From the NCBI GenBank assembly GCA_022181065.1, contig BQMY01000090.1:1-64000 (forward strand): a DNA stretch of 64,000 bases, given 5' to 3'. Made by a program: the position numbers and the translations under genes. Positions 36,142 to 47,158 of this stretch are shown here, piece by piece. Within the stretch, counting starts at the first letter, position 1, and each line of letters opens with the position of its first letter. This stretch comes from Melioribacteraceae bacterium. GTDB lineage: Bacteria; Bacteroidota; Ignavibacteria; Ignavibacteriales; Melioribacteraceae. The notes below the pieces were generated by a model. The model was not told where the DNA came from. It was given only the letters and a program-made list of their open reading frames with translations, and did not search any database.

Positions 36142-38574
36142 ATGGCTCTTACAAAAGCACCCGAATATTTACCTCTCAGCATCGAAGACCTGAAGCTGGT
36201 TTGTAACCTCGATGACCTCGATTTTGAAAATACGAGAACGGTAAAACCTGTTGATGGTATAATCGGACAGGAAAGGGCACTTAAAGCTATCAAGCTTGGT
36301 GTTGACATCAAAGCTAAAGGCTATAATATTTTTGTTACCGGACTTTCCGGTACAGGGAAAGGGACAACAGTAAAAGAAATGCTCGAAACATTGGCACCCG
36401 CTGACAAGCCTCTTTCCGATTACGCTTACGTAAATAATTTTGAAAATGAAGATGCCCCGACTCTCCTTGTTTTCCGTGTGGGGGATGCGGTAAAATTTCA
36501 GAAAGAACTGAGTTCAGCATTAAAATTTCTGCAGACAAATATTCCCAAAGTTTTGGAAAGCGAGCAGATTGTCGCGCGAAAACAAAAACTCGTTGACAGA
36601 TTTAACAATGTCCAGATCGAACTGCGAAACAAGTTTGAGCAAAAACTGAATAACGAAAATTTTACTTTAGGTCAGGTAACGGTTGGAAATATACCCCATC
36701 CTGAAGTAATGGTGGTGATAGAGGATGAAGCTATTCCTGTCAATCAGTTGGATGAGCTAAGAAAAGAAGAAAAAATTACAGATAAAAAAGCTGAGGAGTT
36801 GATAAGCAAATACACAACTTTTCAGAATGAATTAAGACTTATGTTCAAAAAAACTATGGATCTGAAGAGGAAAACCGAGAAGGATATTATTTCTCTCGAG
36901 GTTGAATCGGTTGACCATCTCATTCAGGTTACGATTGATGATTTGAAAGAAAAATTCAAGTATGAGAAGGTTCTTGATTTTCTCGACGGATTAAGAATCG
37001 ATATTCTGGAAAACCTTGATTTATTTAAGTCCGGGGGGGAGGAAAAAGATGAAAACGGCGAGATTGTTGAAATTGATATGCTCAAGCCATACGATGTTAA
37101 TATTTTGCTCGATAATAGTTCCGTTCACAATGTACCTGTAATTGTTGAAACCTCACCCACATTTACAAATCTTTTCGGGAGTATTGAAAAGTTCAGTGAT
37201 GGCAGGGGTGGATGGTACGCTGATTTCAGTTGTATAAAGGCGGGCTCGCTGCTAAAAGCGAACGGAGGTTATCTCGTTTTGCATGCCGGGGATACTTTCT
37301 CTGAGCCTGGAGTCTGGAAATCATTAAAAAGAGTTTTGTTATTTGGTAAACTTGAAATACTTGATAGTAACGCTGGTGGGCCCTACTCATCAACCTCAAT
37401 GAAACCTGAACCGATTGAGATTTCTACTAAAATAATCATGATCGGCAACAGCTATATCTACTCGTTGCTATCATCACAGGAAGATGATTTTAACAAAATT
37501 TTCAAGATAAAAGCCGATTTTGACTATGAAATGAAGCGCACAAAACAAAGTGTCGGGGAATATGCCCGGGTTGTGAAAAAACTTGTGGAGAAGGAAAATC
37601 TGCTTGAATTTGATCAATCAGCTATTGCACAACTTGTGGAACTTGGTTCAAGATATGCGGGAACAAAAGAGAAACTTACTACCCGTTTTGCCTACATTGC
37701 CGATCTTGCCCGCGAAGCTGATTTCATAACAAGAGATAACGGTGGTGAGATTGTTACAGGATTTGATATTGCTGAGGCGTACAAATTAATGCTTGAACGT
37801 CACGGTTTGTATGAAACAAAAATGAAAGAGATGTACCATAGAGGTGATATTCTCATTGATGCAGAAGGTAAAAAAGTTGGACAGGTTAACGGATTAGCGG
37901 TTTATGGCACCGATAAGTTCAGCTTTGGTAAACCGGTCAGGATTACCGCATCGGTCTCTATTGGAAAAGGGGATATCATTAACGTGGAACGCGAAGCCGG
38001 TTTAAGTGGAAATACTCATAATAAGGGACTATTAATCATTTCAGGTTACTTCAGGCAGATATTTGGTAAAAAAATCGTACCTGCGTTCAAAGCAAGTATC
38101 GTTTTTGAGCAAGGTTACGGAATGATTGATGGCGACAGCGCGTCTGTTACCGAAATTTGTGCTTTGATCTCTGCCATTTCTGATATACCTGTGAAACAAT
38201 CATTGGCAATCACCGGGTCTGTTAACCAGAAGGGTGAAATTCAGCCGGTTGGCGGGGTTAATGAAAAAATTGAAGGTTTCTTTGAGGTCTGCAGGCAGAA
38301 AGGATTGACTGGCAAACAGGGTGTGATACTCCCGGCACAAAATGTAAAAGATTTGATGCTTTCTGATGAAGTGATCGAAGCAGCCCGGGAAGGTAACTTT
38401 TCAATCTTTCCAATCTCCACTGTTGAGGAAGCACTTGAGCTACTAACAGGAATAAAGGCAAAAAGAATTCTTAAATCGGGTGAGTTCAGCTCAAAAACTA
38501 TATTTGGTGTTGTTGAAAATAGCTTGAAACAAATGCATAAATCTGCTGCGATTTTTGAGAAAAAGAATAAATAA
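36142..38574 (+). CDS. Lon-like AAA ATP-dependent protease
   Basis: This 810-residue protein belongs to the Lon-related family with an AAA ATPase part and a C-terminal Lon protease domain. Walker A is GLSGTGKGT near residues 71-79. A long helical, glutamate/lysine-rich insert follows (about 110-300). The protease dyad is S666 (DGDSAS) and K709 (GGVNEKIE), 43 residues apart as in Escherichia coli Lon (S679, K722). It lacks the classical Lon N-domain; a free-standing Lon N-domain protein is encoded at 28773-29399, which may or may not be connected. The role is probably degradation of damaged or regulatory proteins. Confidence 0.9.
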   Translation: MALTKAPEYLPLSIEDLKLVCNLDDLDFENTRTVKPVDGIIGQERALKAIKLGVDIKAKGYNIFVTGLSGTGKGTTVKEMLETLAPADKPLSDYAYVNNFENEDAPTLLVFRVGDAVKFQKELSSALKFLQTNIPKVLESEQIVARKQKLVDRFNNVQIELRNKFEQKLNNENFTLGQVTVGNIPHPEVMVVIEDEAIPVNQLDELRKEEKITDKKAEELISKYTTFQNELRLMFKKTMDLKRKTEKDIISLEVESVDHLIQVTIDDLKEKFKYEKVLDFLDGLRIDILENLDLFKSGGEEKDENGEIVEIDMLKPYDVNILLDNSSVHNVPVIVETSPTFTNLFGSIEKFSDGRGGWYADFSCIKAGSLLKANGGYLVLHAGDTFSEPGVWKSLKRVLLFGKLEILDSNAGGPYSSTSMKPEPIEISTKIIMIGNSYIYSLLSSQEDDFNKIFKIKADFDYEMKRTKQSVGEYARVVKKLVEKENLLEFDQSAIAQLVELGSRYAGTKEKLTTRFAYIADLAREADFITRDNGGEIVTGFDIAEAYKLMLERHGLYETKMKEMYHRGDILIDAEGKKVGQVNGLAVYGTDKFSFGKPVRITASVSIGKGDIINVEREAGLSGNTHNKGLLIISGYFRQIFGKKIVPAFKASIVFEQGYGMIDGDSASVTEICALISAISDIPVKQSLAITGSVNQKGEIQPVGGVNEKIEGFFEVCRQKGLTGKQGVILPAQNVKDLMLSDEVIEAAREGNFSIFPISTVEEALELLTGIKAKRILKSGEFSSKTIFGVVENSLKQMHKSAAIFEKKNK

Positions 38575-38587
38575 TATAGAGGAAAAA

Positions 38588-40018
38588 GTGGAAAATAATA
38601 TAGCCAAAACAAAAATTCTGGCAACACTCGGGCCATCTACCGACAGCATTGAAAAGCTCGGTGTTTTAATAGACTCGGGTGTTGATGCCTTACGTCTTAA
38701 TTTTTCACACGGTGATTATGAATATTTCGAAAAAGTATTTAAAAACATCCATGAGGTTTGCGTTTCGAAATCGATGCCGATACCAATTTTGATGGATCTT
38801 CAGGGACCTAAAATAAGGGTTGGTGAACTGGCGGTTCCTGAAATTGAAATAACCACCGGTGATGAAATAGAGATAACAACTGAATCAGTTATTGGTACCG
38901 CTGAAAGAATTTCCACTTCATACCATCTTTTAGCGGAGGATGCGGATATCGGGGATAAAATTCTGATTGATGATGGATTAATAATGCTGGAAGTTGCAAG
39001 AAAAACTGAAAAATCTGTTATCTGCAAAATTATGGCAGGGGGTACTCTCAAACCACGAAAAGGAATGAATCTTCCCGGGATGAAACTTTCAACTCCCTCA
39101 ATTACAGAAAAAGATTTTAACGACCTGGAGTTTGGACTAAAACACAGAATTGATTTTATCGCGCTCTCTTTTGTAAGAAACGCCGAAGATATAATCAAAT
39201 TAAAAAATTACCTGAAAGAGAAAGGGAAAAGTATTCCGGTTATCGCTAAAATTGAGAAACCGGAAGCTGTTGATAATTTCACAGACATTCTTCATGCCGC
39301 GGATGGAATTATGGTTGCGAGGGGTGATCTTGGTGTTGAGATGAAACCTCAGGAGGTACCTATAATTCAGAAATCGGTTATAAGGCAATGTAAGGAAGTT
39401 GGTAAACTTGTTATAACCGCGACTCAGATGCTTGAATCGATGATAACCAATCCCGTGCCCACAAGAGCAGAAGCATCTGATGTGGCGAACGCTGTAATTG
39501 ATGGTACTGATGTAGTTATGTTAAGTGGTGAAACATCAGTCGGGAAATATCCGGGACGAGCGGTAAAGGTAATGAACGATATACTTATTAATACTGAAAA
39601 TCACGCAAACCTGACTAACCCGATTAAATTTGATATACCGGAAGATTTTATTGATAATGTTTTTGACGCGACGGGCAAAGCTATTTCAACTATGTCGGAG
39701 CAAATAAAAGCAAAGCTAATTGTCGCGTTTTCGGAAAATGGCAGACAGGCAGCTGTAATATCGAAATTCAGACCACGGGCAAAAATCATCGCTCTTTCCA
39801 AAAAGTTCGAGGTGTTGAACAGGCTAAATTTATATTACGGTATAATTCCTTATTATATGGAGGATACAGACGGGGAGGAAGATTGTATAAAAAAAGCCCT
39901 TAAAATACTGGAGGAAAAGGATCTGGTAAAAAAAGGTGACTTAATTTTATTCACTGCCGGTGATCCTGCTGAAGGTGGTCAGTCGCGCCACTGGATGAGG
40001 TTTGTTCCGGTTAAATAA
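38588..40018 (+). CDS. pyk: Pyruvate kinase
   Basis: This enzyme converts phosphoenolpyruvate and ADP to pyruvate and ATP in glycolysis, 476 residues. Family blocks seen are KILATLGPST, LRLNFSHGD, MDLQGPKIRVG, the Mg/active-site region IAKIEKPEAV and MVARGDLGVE, and the signature TATQMLESM. The frame extends upstream into the protease gene, but the GTG at 38588 has AGAGG six bases before it and places the family start correctly. It follows the protease stop by 13 bases, so the two may be co-transcribed. Confidence 0.95.
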   Translation: MENNIAKTKILATLGPSTDSIEKLGVLIDSGVDALRLNFSHGDYEYFEKVFKNIHEVCVSKSMPIPILMDLQGPKIRVGELAVPEIEITTGDEIEITTESVIGTAERISTSYHLLAEDADIGDKILIDDGLIMLEVARKTEKSVICKIMAGGTLKPRKGMNLPGMKLSTPSITEKDFNDLEFGLKHRIDFIALSFVRNAEDIIKLKNYLKEKGKSIPVIAKIEKPEAVDNFTDILHAADGIMVARGDLGVEMKPQEVPIIQKSVIRQCKEVGKLVITATQMLESMITNPVPTRAEASDVANAVIDGTDVVMLSGETSVGKYPGRAVKVMNDILINTENHANLTNPIKFDIPEDFIDNVFDATGKAISTMSEQIKAKLIVAFSENGRQAAVISKFRPRAKIIALSKKFEVLNRLNLYYGIIPYYMEDTDGEEDCIKKALKILEEKDLVKKGDLILFTAGDPAEGGQSRHWMRFVPVK

Positions 40019-40026
40019 CTTTTGAA

Positions 40027-41046
40027 ATGGAGCGAAATTTAAAAATAGCTGATTGGTGGGAAGAGGCTCCCAACGGAAAATTGTTATGTACTCTTTGTCC
40101 GAGGTATTGTACTATTGGAGAAGGACAAAAAGGATTCTGCTACATCCGTGAAAATATTGATGGTAAGTTATACTCCACCGGATATGGCAGACCGATCGGG
40201 TTTGCCGTTGATCCTGTTGAAAAAAAACCGTTGAACCATTTTTTACCCGGCACGGAAATACTCAGTTTCGGTACCGCCGGGTGTAATCTTGGGTGTAAGT
40301 TTTGTCAAAACTGGACCATGAGTAAAGCAAAACTTGATGATGTGAACTCAATGAGGGTATCGCCAGAAGAAGTAATTAAAATCGCTAAGAAAAACAATGT
40401 GCCTTCCATTGCATATACCTACAATGACCCCACAATATTCGGCGAGTATGTTATTGATGTATCAAAAATTGGAAGGGAGGCCGGACTTAAATCAGTTATG
40501 GTTACGGCGGGATATATCGATAAAAGAGCAAGAAAGGATGTTTACAAATTTATTGATGCGGCAAATGTTGATTTAAAGGCATTTACAGAACAATTTTACC
40601 ATCACCTAACCTTTTCGCATCTTAAAGATGTGCTCGATACTTTAGTCTGGCTAAAACATGAAACAGATATCTGGTTTGAAATTACAACGTTGTTAATCCC
40701 CGGCGAAAACGATAGTCGTGATGAAATTGGTAGAATGACCGAATGGATACTTGAAAACCTCGGTGAAACCGTACCTTTGCATTTTACAGCGTTCCATCCC
40801 GATTTTAAATTTAGAGATAAATCGGCTACACCTGCATCAACACTTGTTTCGGCAAGAAAAATAGCACTGAACGCAGGCTTAAAATATGTTTACGTCGGTA
40901 ATGTATTCCATGATGAAGGGCAAAAAACATATTGTAAAAATTGTGGTACACCATTGATCAGCAGAACCTGGCACCGGGTGAATTTTAATAAAATAAATTC
41001 GGGTAAGTGCCAAAATTGCGGTACACTTCAGGATGGTGTGTTTTGA
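40027..41046 (+). CDS. amrS: AmmeMemoRadiSam-type radical SAM protein
   Basis: This radical SAM protein has 339 residues. The 4Fe-4S site is C86-x3-C90-x2-C93 (AGCNLGCKFCQNW). The N-terminal CTLCPRYC...GQKGFCYIREN block and the C-terminal CKNCG/CQNCG ribbon fit the AmrS subgroup of the AmmeMemoRadiSam system. Its substrate is not established to my knowledge. The usual partners AmrA and AmrB are not in this window. It begins nine bases after pyruvate kinase and is followed by a GNAT gene. Confidence 0.85.
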   Translation: MERNLKIADWWEEAPNGKLLCTLCPRYCTIGEGQKGFCYIRENIDGKLYSTGYGRPIGFAVDPVEKKPLNHFLPGTEILSFGTAGCNLGCKFCQNWTMSKAKLDDVNSMRVSPEEVIKIAKKNNVPSIAYTYNDPTIFGEYVIDVSKIGREAGLKSVMVTAGYIDKRARKDVYKFIDAANVDLKAFTEQFYHHLTFSHLKDVLDTLVWLKHETDIWFEITTLLIPGENDSRDEIGRMTEWILENLGETVPLHFTAFHPDFKFRDKSATPASTLVSARKIALNAGLKYVYVGNVFHDEGQKTYCKNCGTPLISRTWHRVNFNKINSGKCQNCGTLQDGVF

Positions 41047-41061
41047 ATACAGGAGCGATTT

Positions 41062-41523
41062 GTGGATAATTTGCAAATTATTTCAGTGAGAGAAAACCCG
41101 GAGTATGCACACGAAGCGGTAAAATACTTTCAGAGTGTCTGGAAAAGTAATTCCCCTGAAATTTATGAGGATGCTATCACAAACTCGGTAGGCGCTTCAA
41201 GACCTCTACCACAGTGGTACCTGTTACTAAAGGAGAATGAAATTACAGGCTGTGCCGGATTGATAACGAACGACTTCATCAGCAGAATGGATTTGTACCC
41301 GTGGGTTTGTTCCATATTTGTTGCTGAAGAACATCGTGGGCATAACTATGGTAAATTGCTGCTTGATAAAGCACTTACAGATGCAAAGACTGCCGGATTT
41401 GATTCAATTTATCTTTGCACCGATCATAAAGGATATTACGAAAAGTTCGGATATAAATTTATTGGTTTCGGATATCATCCCTGGCACGAGATTTCGAGAA
41501 TATATGAACTGAAAATCAGCTAA
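41062..41523 (+). CDS. GNAT-family N-acetyltransferase
   Basis: This 153-residue acetyltransferase has the acetyl-CoA loop EEHRGHNYGKLLLDKAL (about residues 92-108), matching the Q/RxxGxG/A-type motif in variant form (HRGHNYG). The acceptor is not predictable. The GTG at 41062 is supported by AGGAG seven bases upstream. It lies 15 bp after amrS, probably in the same transcript. Confidence 0.85.
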   Translation: MDNLQIISVRENPEYAHEAVKYFQSVWKSNSPEIYEDAITNSVGASRPLPQWYLLLKENEITGCAGLITNDFISRMDLYPWVCSIFVAEEHRGHNYGKLLLDKALTDAKTAGFDSIYLCTDHKGYYEKFGYKFIGFGYHPWHEISRIYELKIS

Positions 41524-41710
41524 AACCAGTGTTGATAATACATTCCATTTGTTCTGAATATCTCCCCGCAATCAAAAATTAAAAATCGCTGTTCCCCGGG
41601 CAAATCCGCAAAAGATAAAAATGTAATAATTTAACTAATTAATTAAATCCGAAGTTAGAATTTCGGGTAAGTTTTTGTATTTTAAAAAGATTAAAAATTT
41701 TGAAAAATAA

Positions 41711-43357
<1,647 letters not shown>

Positions 43358-43372
43358 ATCAACAGATAAATT

Positions 43373-43400
43373 AAAAGCCGGACCCCTCACCGGCTTTTAT
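43373..43400 (+). terminator. Rho-independent terminator after pyrG
   Basis: The stem aaaagccgg/ccggctttt with an eight-base loop and terminal T run lies 15 bases after the pyrG stop. Confidence 0.85.
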
Positions 43401-43418
43401 CTTCTTGCGGAAACGTCT

Positions 43419-44912
43419 ATGCAAAAAATTGTTGTTCTCCTGCTTGTACTCGTTATTAGCAGCTATGGAAAAGATGACACCAAATTACTTAACAAGGTTA
43501 TAAAATTAACTTATAATCTTAATCTTGATGAGGCGGAAAAAATTCTGCTCAACTGGAGTCCGGAGAATACCATTGAGCAGGCGGAAAAATATTATAATCT
43601 CACAAGAATTGAATTTCTCAAGTACTTGGGAACCGCGGATTCCGCAACGTATCTTAAATTTGAGTCATATTCCGATTCAGCCCTGATTTTTGCTGCCGGT
43701 GCACAAAACATGGAAGTTTCAGCTTACCTGGCATACTACCTTGAAGGCACAGTTTATACAATGCGCGCGTTCACCCAATCGAGAAAAAACAGTACGATAA
43801 AAGCTTTTCTGAATAGCAGCGACGCGGTTTCAGCTTTTGAAGAATCGATTGAACTGAATGAGGAGTTTTACGACAGTTATCAGGGACTTGGTTTGTTCAG
43901 TTACGCTCTCAGTTATGTACCGGGAATTTACAATATAGCATTGAGCCTTACAGGGTTGTCCTCAGATAAGAAAAAGGGGCTTGACTATCTTCGACTCGCG
44001 TGGGAGAAGGGGAGCTACGACCGACCTGATGCCGGATTTAATCTCGCCAAAATTTACATGGATTACGTTGCTGAATATGACAGTTCCGAAGTAATCTACA
44101 AGGAATTACTGAAACAGTTTCCTGGAAATGTTCTCTATGCATATCAGTACGCCATATTGAAATTCCGTACAGGGAAATACAAGGAATCTCTTAACTTACT
44201 CGATGATGTTATCAAAAGGAATCACCCTTATTTTAAGCAGACTACTGCGTATGCCTACTTCCTGAAAGGGGATATATACCTGAATATTGGCGAATATGAA
44301 AAAGGTTTGGAGAACTATGAAATATTCCTCAACAGGACACTGAATATTGACTATCTGGGTATTGCCAACTACAGGGCTGCGGTCTGCGCCAGACTTATTG
44401 AGGAGTCAGCAAAGATGAACAAACATCTTATGCTTTCAGGAAATGGCAACCCGGAACTGGCAGAAGACAAGTTTGCTGCCGAAAAAGGGAATTACCTGCT
44501 CAAAAACGGATTCAGTGAAACTGAGCTTAACCTTCAGAAAATTGAGACACAATTATATTTGCGTAAGTACCAATCTGCCTACAAGGAATTGCATAATATG
44601 GTTGATTCGGCAGATTATGACCAATCACAGGAAGCCCTGGTGTTTTATTATGCGAGTAAAACCGCTTTTGAACTTCGAGATTACGGCATGGCGGAAAAAT
44701 ACGCGAAAAAAGCCATCGATGCTGATAAAAACCTGGATATGTGGGTTGTGACCGGTTCATATCTGATTCTGGCGGAAATTTATATCTATGCGGGAAGGTC
44801 TGAAATGGCAATCGATTTTCTTGAAAACGCAGAAGATGAAAACAGTTATCAGAAAAGTGAAATATTCGAATCGGAAATCAATTCTCTTAAAAGGAGATTG
44901 GGTGTTTTGTGA
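43419..44912 (+). CDS. Secreted TPR-repeat protein
   Basis: This 497-residue protein has a signal peptide (MQKIVVLLLVLVISSYG) and then helical TPR-like repeats throughout: EKYYNLTRIEFLKYLG, SDAVSAFEESIELN, YLRLAWEKGSYD, SSEVIYKELLKQFPGN, YKESLNLLDDVIKRN and YEKGLENYEIFLNR. TPR scaffolds mediate protein contacts; the partner is unknown. It starts 19 bases after the pyrG terminator and is followed by purN after 85 bp. Confidence 0.75.
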   Translation: MQKIVVLLLVLVISSYGKDDTKLLNKVIKLTYNLNLDEAEKILLNWSPENTIEQAEKYYNLTRIEFLKYLGTADSATYLKFESYSDSALIFAAGAQNMEVSAYLAYYLEGTVYTMRAFTQSRKNSTIKAFLNSSDAVSAFEESIELNEEFYDSYQGLGLFSYALSYVPGIYNIALSLTGLSSDKKKGLDYLRLAWEKGSYDRPDAGFNLAKIYMDYVAEYDSSEVIYKELLKQFPGNVLYAYQYAILKFRTGKYKESLNLLDDVIKRNHPYFKQTTAYAYFLKGDIYLNIGEYEKGLENYEIFLNRTLNIDYLGIANYRAAVCARLIEESAKMNKHLMLSGNGNPELAEDKFAAEKGNYLLKNGFSETELNLQKIETQLYLRKYQSAYKELHNMVDSADYDQSQEALVFYYASKTAFELRDYGMAEKYAKKAIDADKNLDMWVVTGSYLILAEIYIYAGRSEMAIDFLENAEDENSYQKSEIFESEINSLKRRLGVL

Positions 44913-44997
44913 TGCCTGAAATTAAAACAGGTGTTCGTTTTGAGATTGATTATGTGGCTAAATTATTGTATTTTAATTACTTAAAATCATTTGGAAT

Positions 44998-45615
44998 ATG
45001 TACAAAATAGCGGTATTTGTTTCCGGAAGAGGCTCAAACCTAAAAGCGATATTAAATTCTTTTCCCCCGGGAAACAGAACTGTAGAAGTTTCTGCTATTA
45101 TCAGCAACAAGTCTGATTGTCCCGCAGTGGAAATTGCCGTTGAAAATAAAATCCCCTACTATTTTGTATCTCTCAAAGAAAAGCAGGGATATGTTTCCCA
45201 CGTTGAATTGGCTGATAAACTAAAAGCTTCAGGAGTGAGCCTTATTGTACTTGCCGGTTATCTTAAAAAGATTCCTGAAAATTTTATTGATCAGTTCGAT
45301 AAAAAAATTATAAATATTCATCCGGCATTGCTCCCTTCATTTGGTGGTAAGGGAATGTACGGGATGAATGTCCACAAAGCTGTTTTTGAAAAATCGTGCA
45401 TGGTATCAGGCCCTACGGTTCATTTTGTGGATAAAATATACGATAACGGCATTATTATAGCTCAGCGATCTGCAGATATTTCAAAGGTTAAATCTCCCGA
45501 GGAAATCGCTTCCGCTGTTCTTAAACTCGAACATGAGCTTTTGCCGTTTGTGGTTGGCAAGTTCGCTGAAAATAAAATCAGCTTGGAAAATAACAGAGTT
45601 TATATAAAAGATTAA
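44998..45615 (+). CDS. purN: Phosphoribosylglycinamide formyltransferase
   Basis: This folate-dependent enzyme formylates GAR in purine synthesis, 205 residues. Family blocks are VFVSGRGSNLKAIL, VLAGYLKKIP, INIHPALLPSFGGKGMYGMNVH (with the catalytic Asn-His-Asp set) and SGPTVHFVDKIYDNGIII. purH follows 14 bases downstream. Confidence 0.96.
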   Translation: MYKIAVFVSGRGSNLKAILNSFPPGNRTVEVSAIISNKSDCPAVEIAVENKIPYYFVSLKEKQGYVSHVELADKLKASGVSLIVLAGYLKKIPENFIDQFDKKIINIHPALLPSFGGKGMYGMNVHKAVFEKSCMVSGPTVHFVDKIYDNGIIIAQRSADISKVKSPEEIASAVLKLEHELLPFVVGKFAENKISLENNRVYIKD

Positions 45616-45629
45616 CTGAGGTTTTTTAA

Positions 45630-47150
45630 TTGAAAAAATATGCGTTAATAAGTGTGTCGGATAAAACCGGACTGGTAGATTTCGCAAAAAGAATCGCTAG
45701 TGCAGGTTATGAAATTCTTGCTACCGGTAACACAGCCAAAATGATAAGGGAAAATGGAATTAGCTGCACTAATATTAGTGATTTTACAAAGTTTCCGGAA
45801 GTTTTTTCGGGTAGAGTAAAGACTTTACAGCCTGCTATATTTGGCGGGATATTGATGAGAAGAGATGATGATAACGATAAGATGCAGGCTGAAGAAAATA
45901 ATATAGCACCAATTGATATAGTTTGTGTTAACCTTTACCCATTTCCACAGGTTGTGAACAGAAAAGATATATCACTTGCTGAAAAAATTGAAAATATAGA
46001 TATCGGCGGTCCTTCCTTAATTCGCGCGTCGGCAAAAAATTACAAGTATGTGTCGATCCTGACAAATCCTGAACAGTATGATTCCTTTCTTACAGAACTT
46101 GAGTCGGGTGAAGTCTCATCTTCAACTCGTGAAAAACTTGCTTACGCCGCGTTTTCGCATACAGCATACTACGATACTCTCATCTCAAACTATTTTGAGA
46201 AAGAATTCGGCTTTGACGCTGAAGCGGTAAGATTAAACTACAAAGCGTTAAATCCACTAAGATATGGAGAAAACCCTCATCAGAGCGCAAAGATGTTCGG
46301 CGACTTTTATGACTATTTCGAAGTGAAACATGGGAAGGAACTTTCGTATAACAACATTATCGACCTTGCTGCCGCTGTTGATCTTGTACAGGATTTAGAT
46401 GGTAACTCCTGCGCGATTATCAAACATACCAATCCATGTGGTGCGGCTACCCGCAGTAATATATATGATGCTTATGTTGAAGCGCTTTCATGTGATCCTG
46501 TTTCTTCATTTGGCGGTATCGTTGCGTTCAACGAAAAAGTTGACCTTAAAACCGCGGAAAAATTAAACGAAATCTTTCTCGAAATTGTTGTCGCGCCCGA
46601 TTTTGATAAAGACGCGTTCACTCTTCTAACAAAAAAGAAAAACAGAAGACTTGTAAAAGTATTAAAAGAATTAAAAACCGACCCTACCCCCAATGTAAAA
46701 AATATTCCGGGCGGTTTGATGCTTCAGGATAAAGATCATTCGCTGCTGGAAGATGATAAACTAAAACTGGTTACCAAAAGAGAATATTCAGAAGATGAGT
46801 ATGATAATCTTAAATTTGCGTGGGCGGTTTGTAAACATACAAAATCGAACGCTATAGTGTATGTAAAGGATAAAAAAGCTGTGGGTGTTGGTGCGGGACA
46901 AATGTCCAGAGTTGATTCGGCACGAATCGCGGCAGAAAAAGCGGTTAATTTCGGTCATGATCTACAAGGTGCGGTGGCAGCATCCGACGCGTTTTTCCCG
47001 TTCGCTGACGGGCTTGAGGAAATTATCTCGAAGGGTGTTACGGCAGTTATTCAGCCGGGCGGCTCCGTTCGTGATGATGAAGTAATTGAAGCGGCGGATA
47101 AAAATAACGTATCTATGGTCTTTACCGGTATAAGAAACTTTAAACACTAG
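45630..47150 (+). CDS. purH: Bifunctional AICAR formyltransferase/IMP cyclohydrolase
   Basis: This enzyme catalyses the last two steps of IMP synthesis, 506 residues. The MGS-like cyclohydrolase domain starts ALISVSDKTGLVDFAKRI; the transformylase domain has LRYGENPHQSA and IIKHTNPCGAA. The start is the TTG at 45630, preceded by GAGG nine bases upstream; no ATG lies before the conserved N-terminus. Together with purN it forms a short purine operon running into mreB after eight bases. Confidence 0.97.
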   Translation: MKKYALISVSDKTGLVDFAKRIASAGYEILATGNTAKMIRENGISCTNISDFTKFPEVFSGRVKTLQPAIFGGILMRRDDDNDKMQAEENNIAPIDIVCVNLYPFPQVVNRKDISLAEKIENIDIGGPSLIRASAKNYKYVSILTNPEQYDSFLTELESGEVSSSTREKLAYAAFSHTAYYDTLISNYFEKEFGFDAEAVRLNYKALNPLRYGENPHQSAKMFGDFYDYFEVKHGKELSYNNIIDLAAAVDLVQDLDGNSCAIIKHTNPCGAATRSNIYDAYVEALSCDPVSSFGGIVAFNEKVDLKTAEKLNEIFLEIVVAPDFDKDAFTLLTKKKNRRLVKVLKELKTDPTPNVKNIPGGLMLQDKDHSLLEDDKLKLVTKREYSEDEYDNLKFAWAVCKHTKSNAIVYVKDKKAVGVGAGQMSRVDSARIAAEKAVNFGHDLQGAVAASDAFFPFADGLEEIISKGVTAVIQPGGSVRDDEVIEAADKNNVSMVFTGIRNFKH

Positions 47151-47158
47151 GGAGATTT

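Noticed and set aside
38555-38587. Longer start for pyruvate kinase
   Set aside because: The extension overlaps the protease gene, begins with TTG and adds residues before the conserved start; the GTG at 38588 has a good ribosome binding site.
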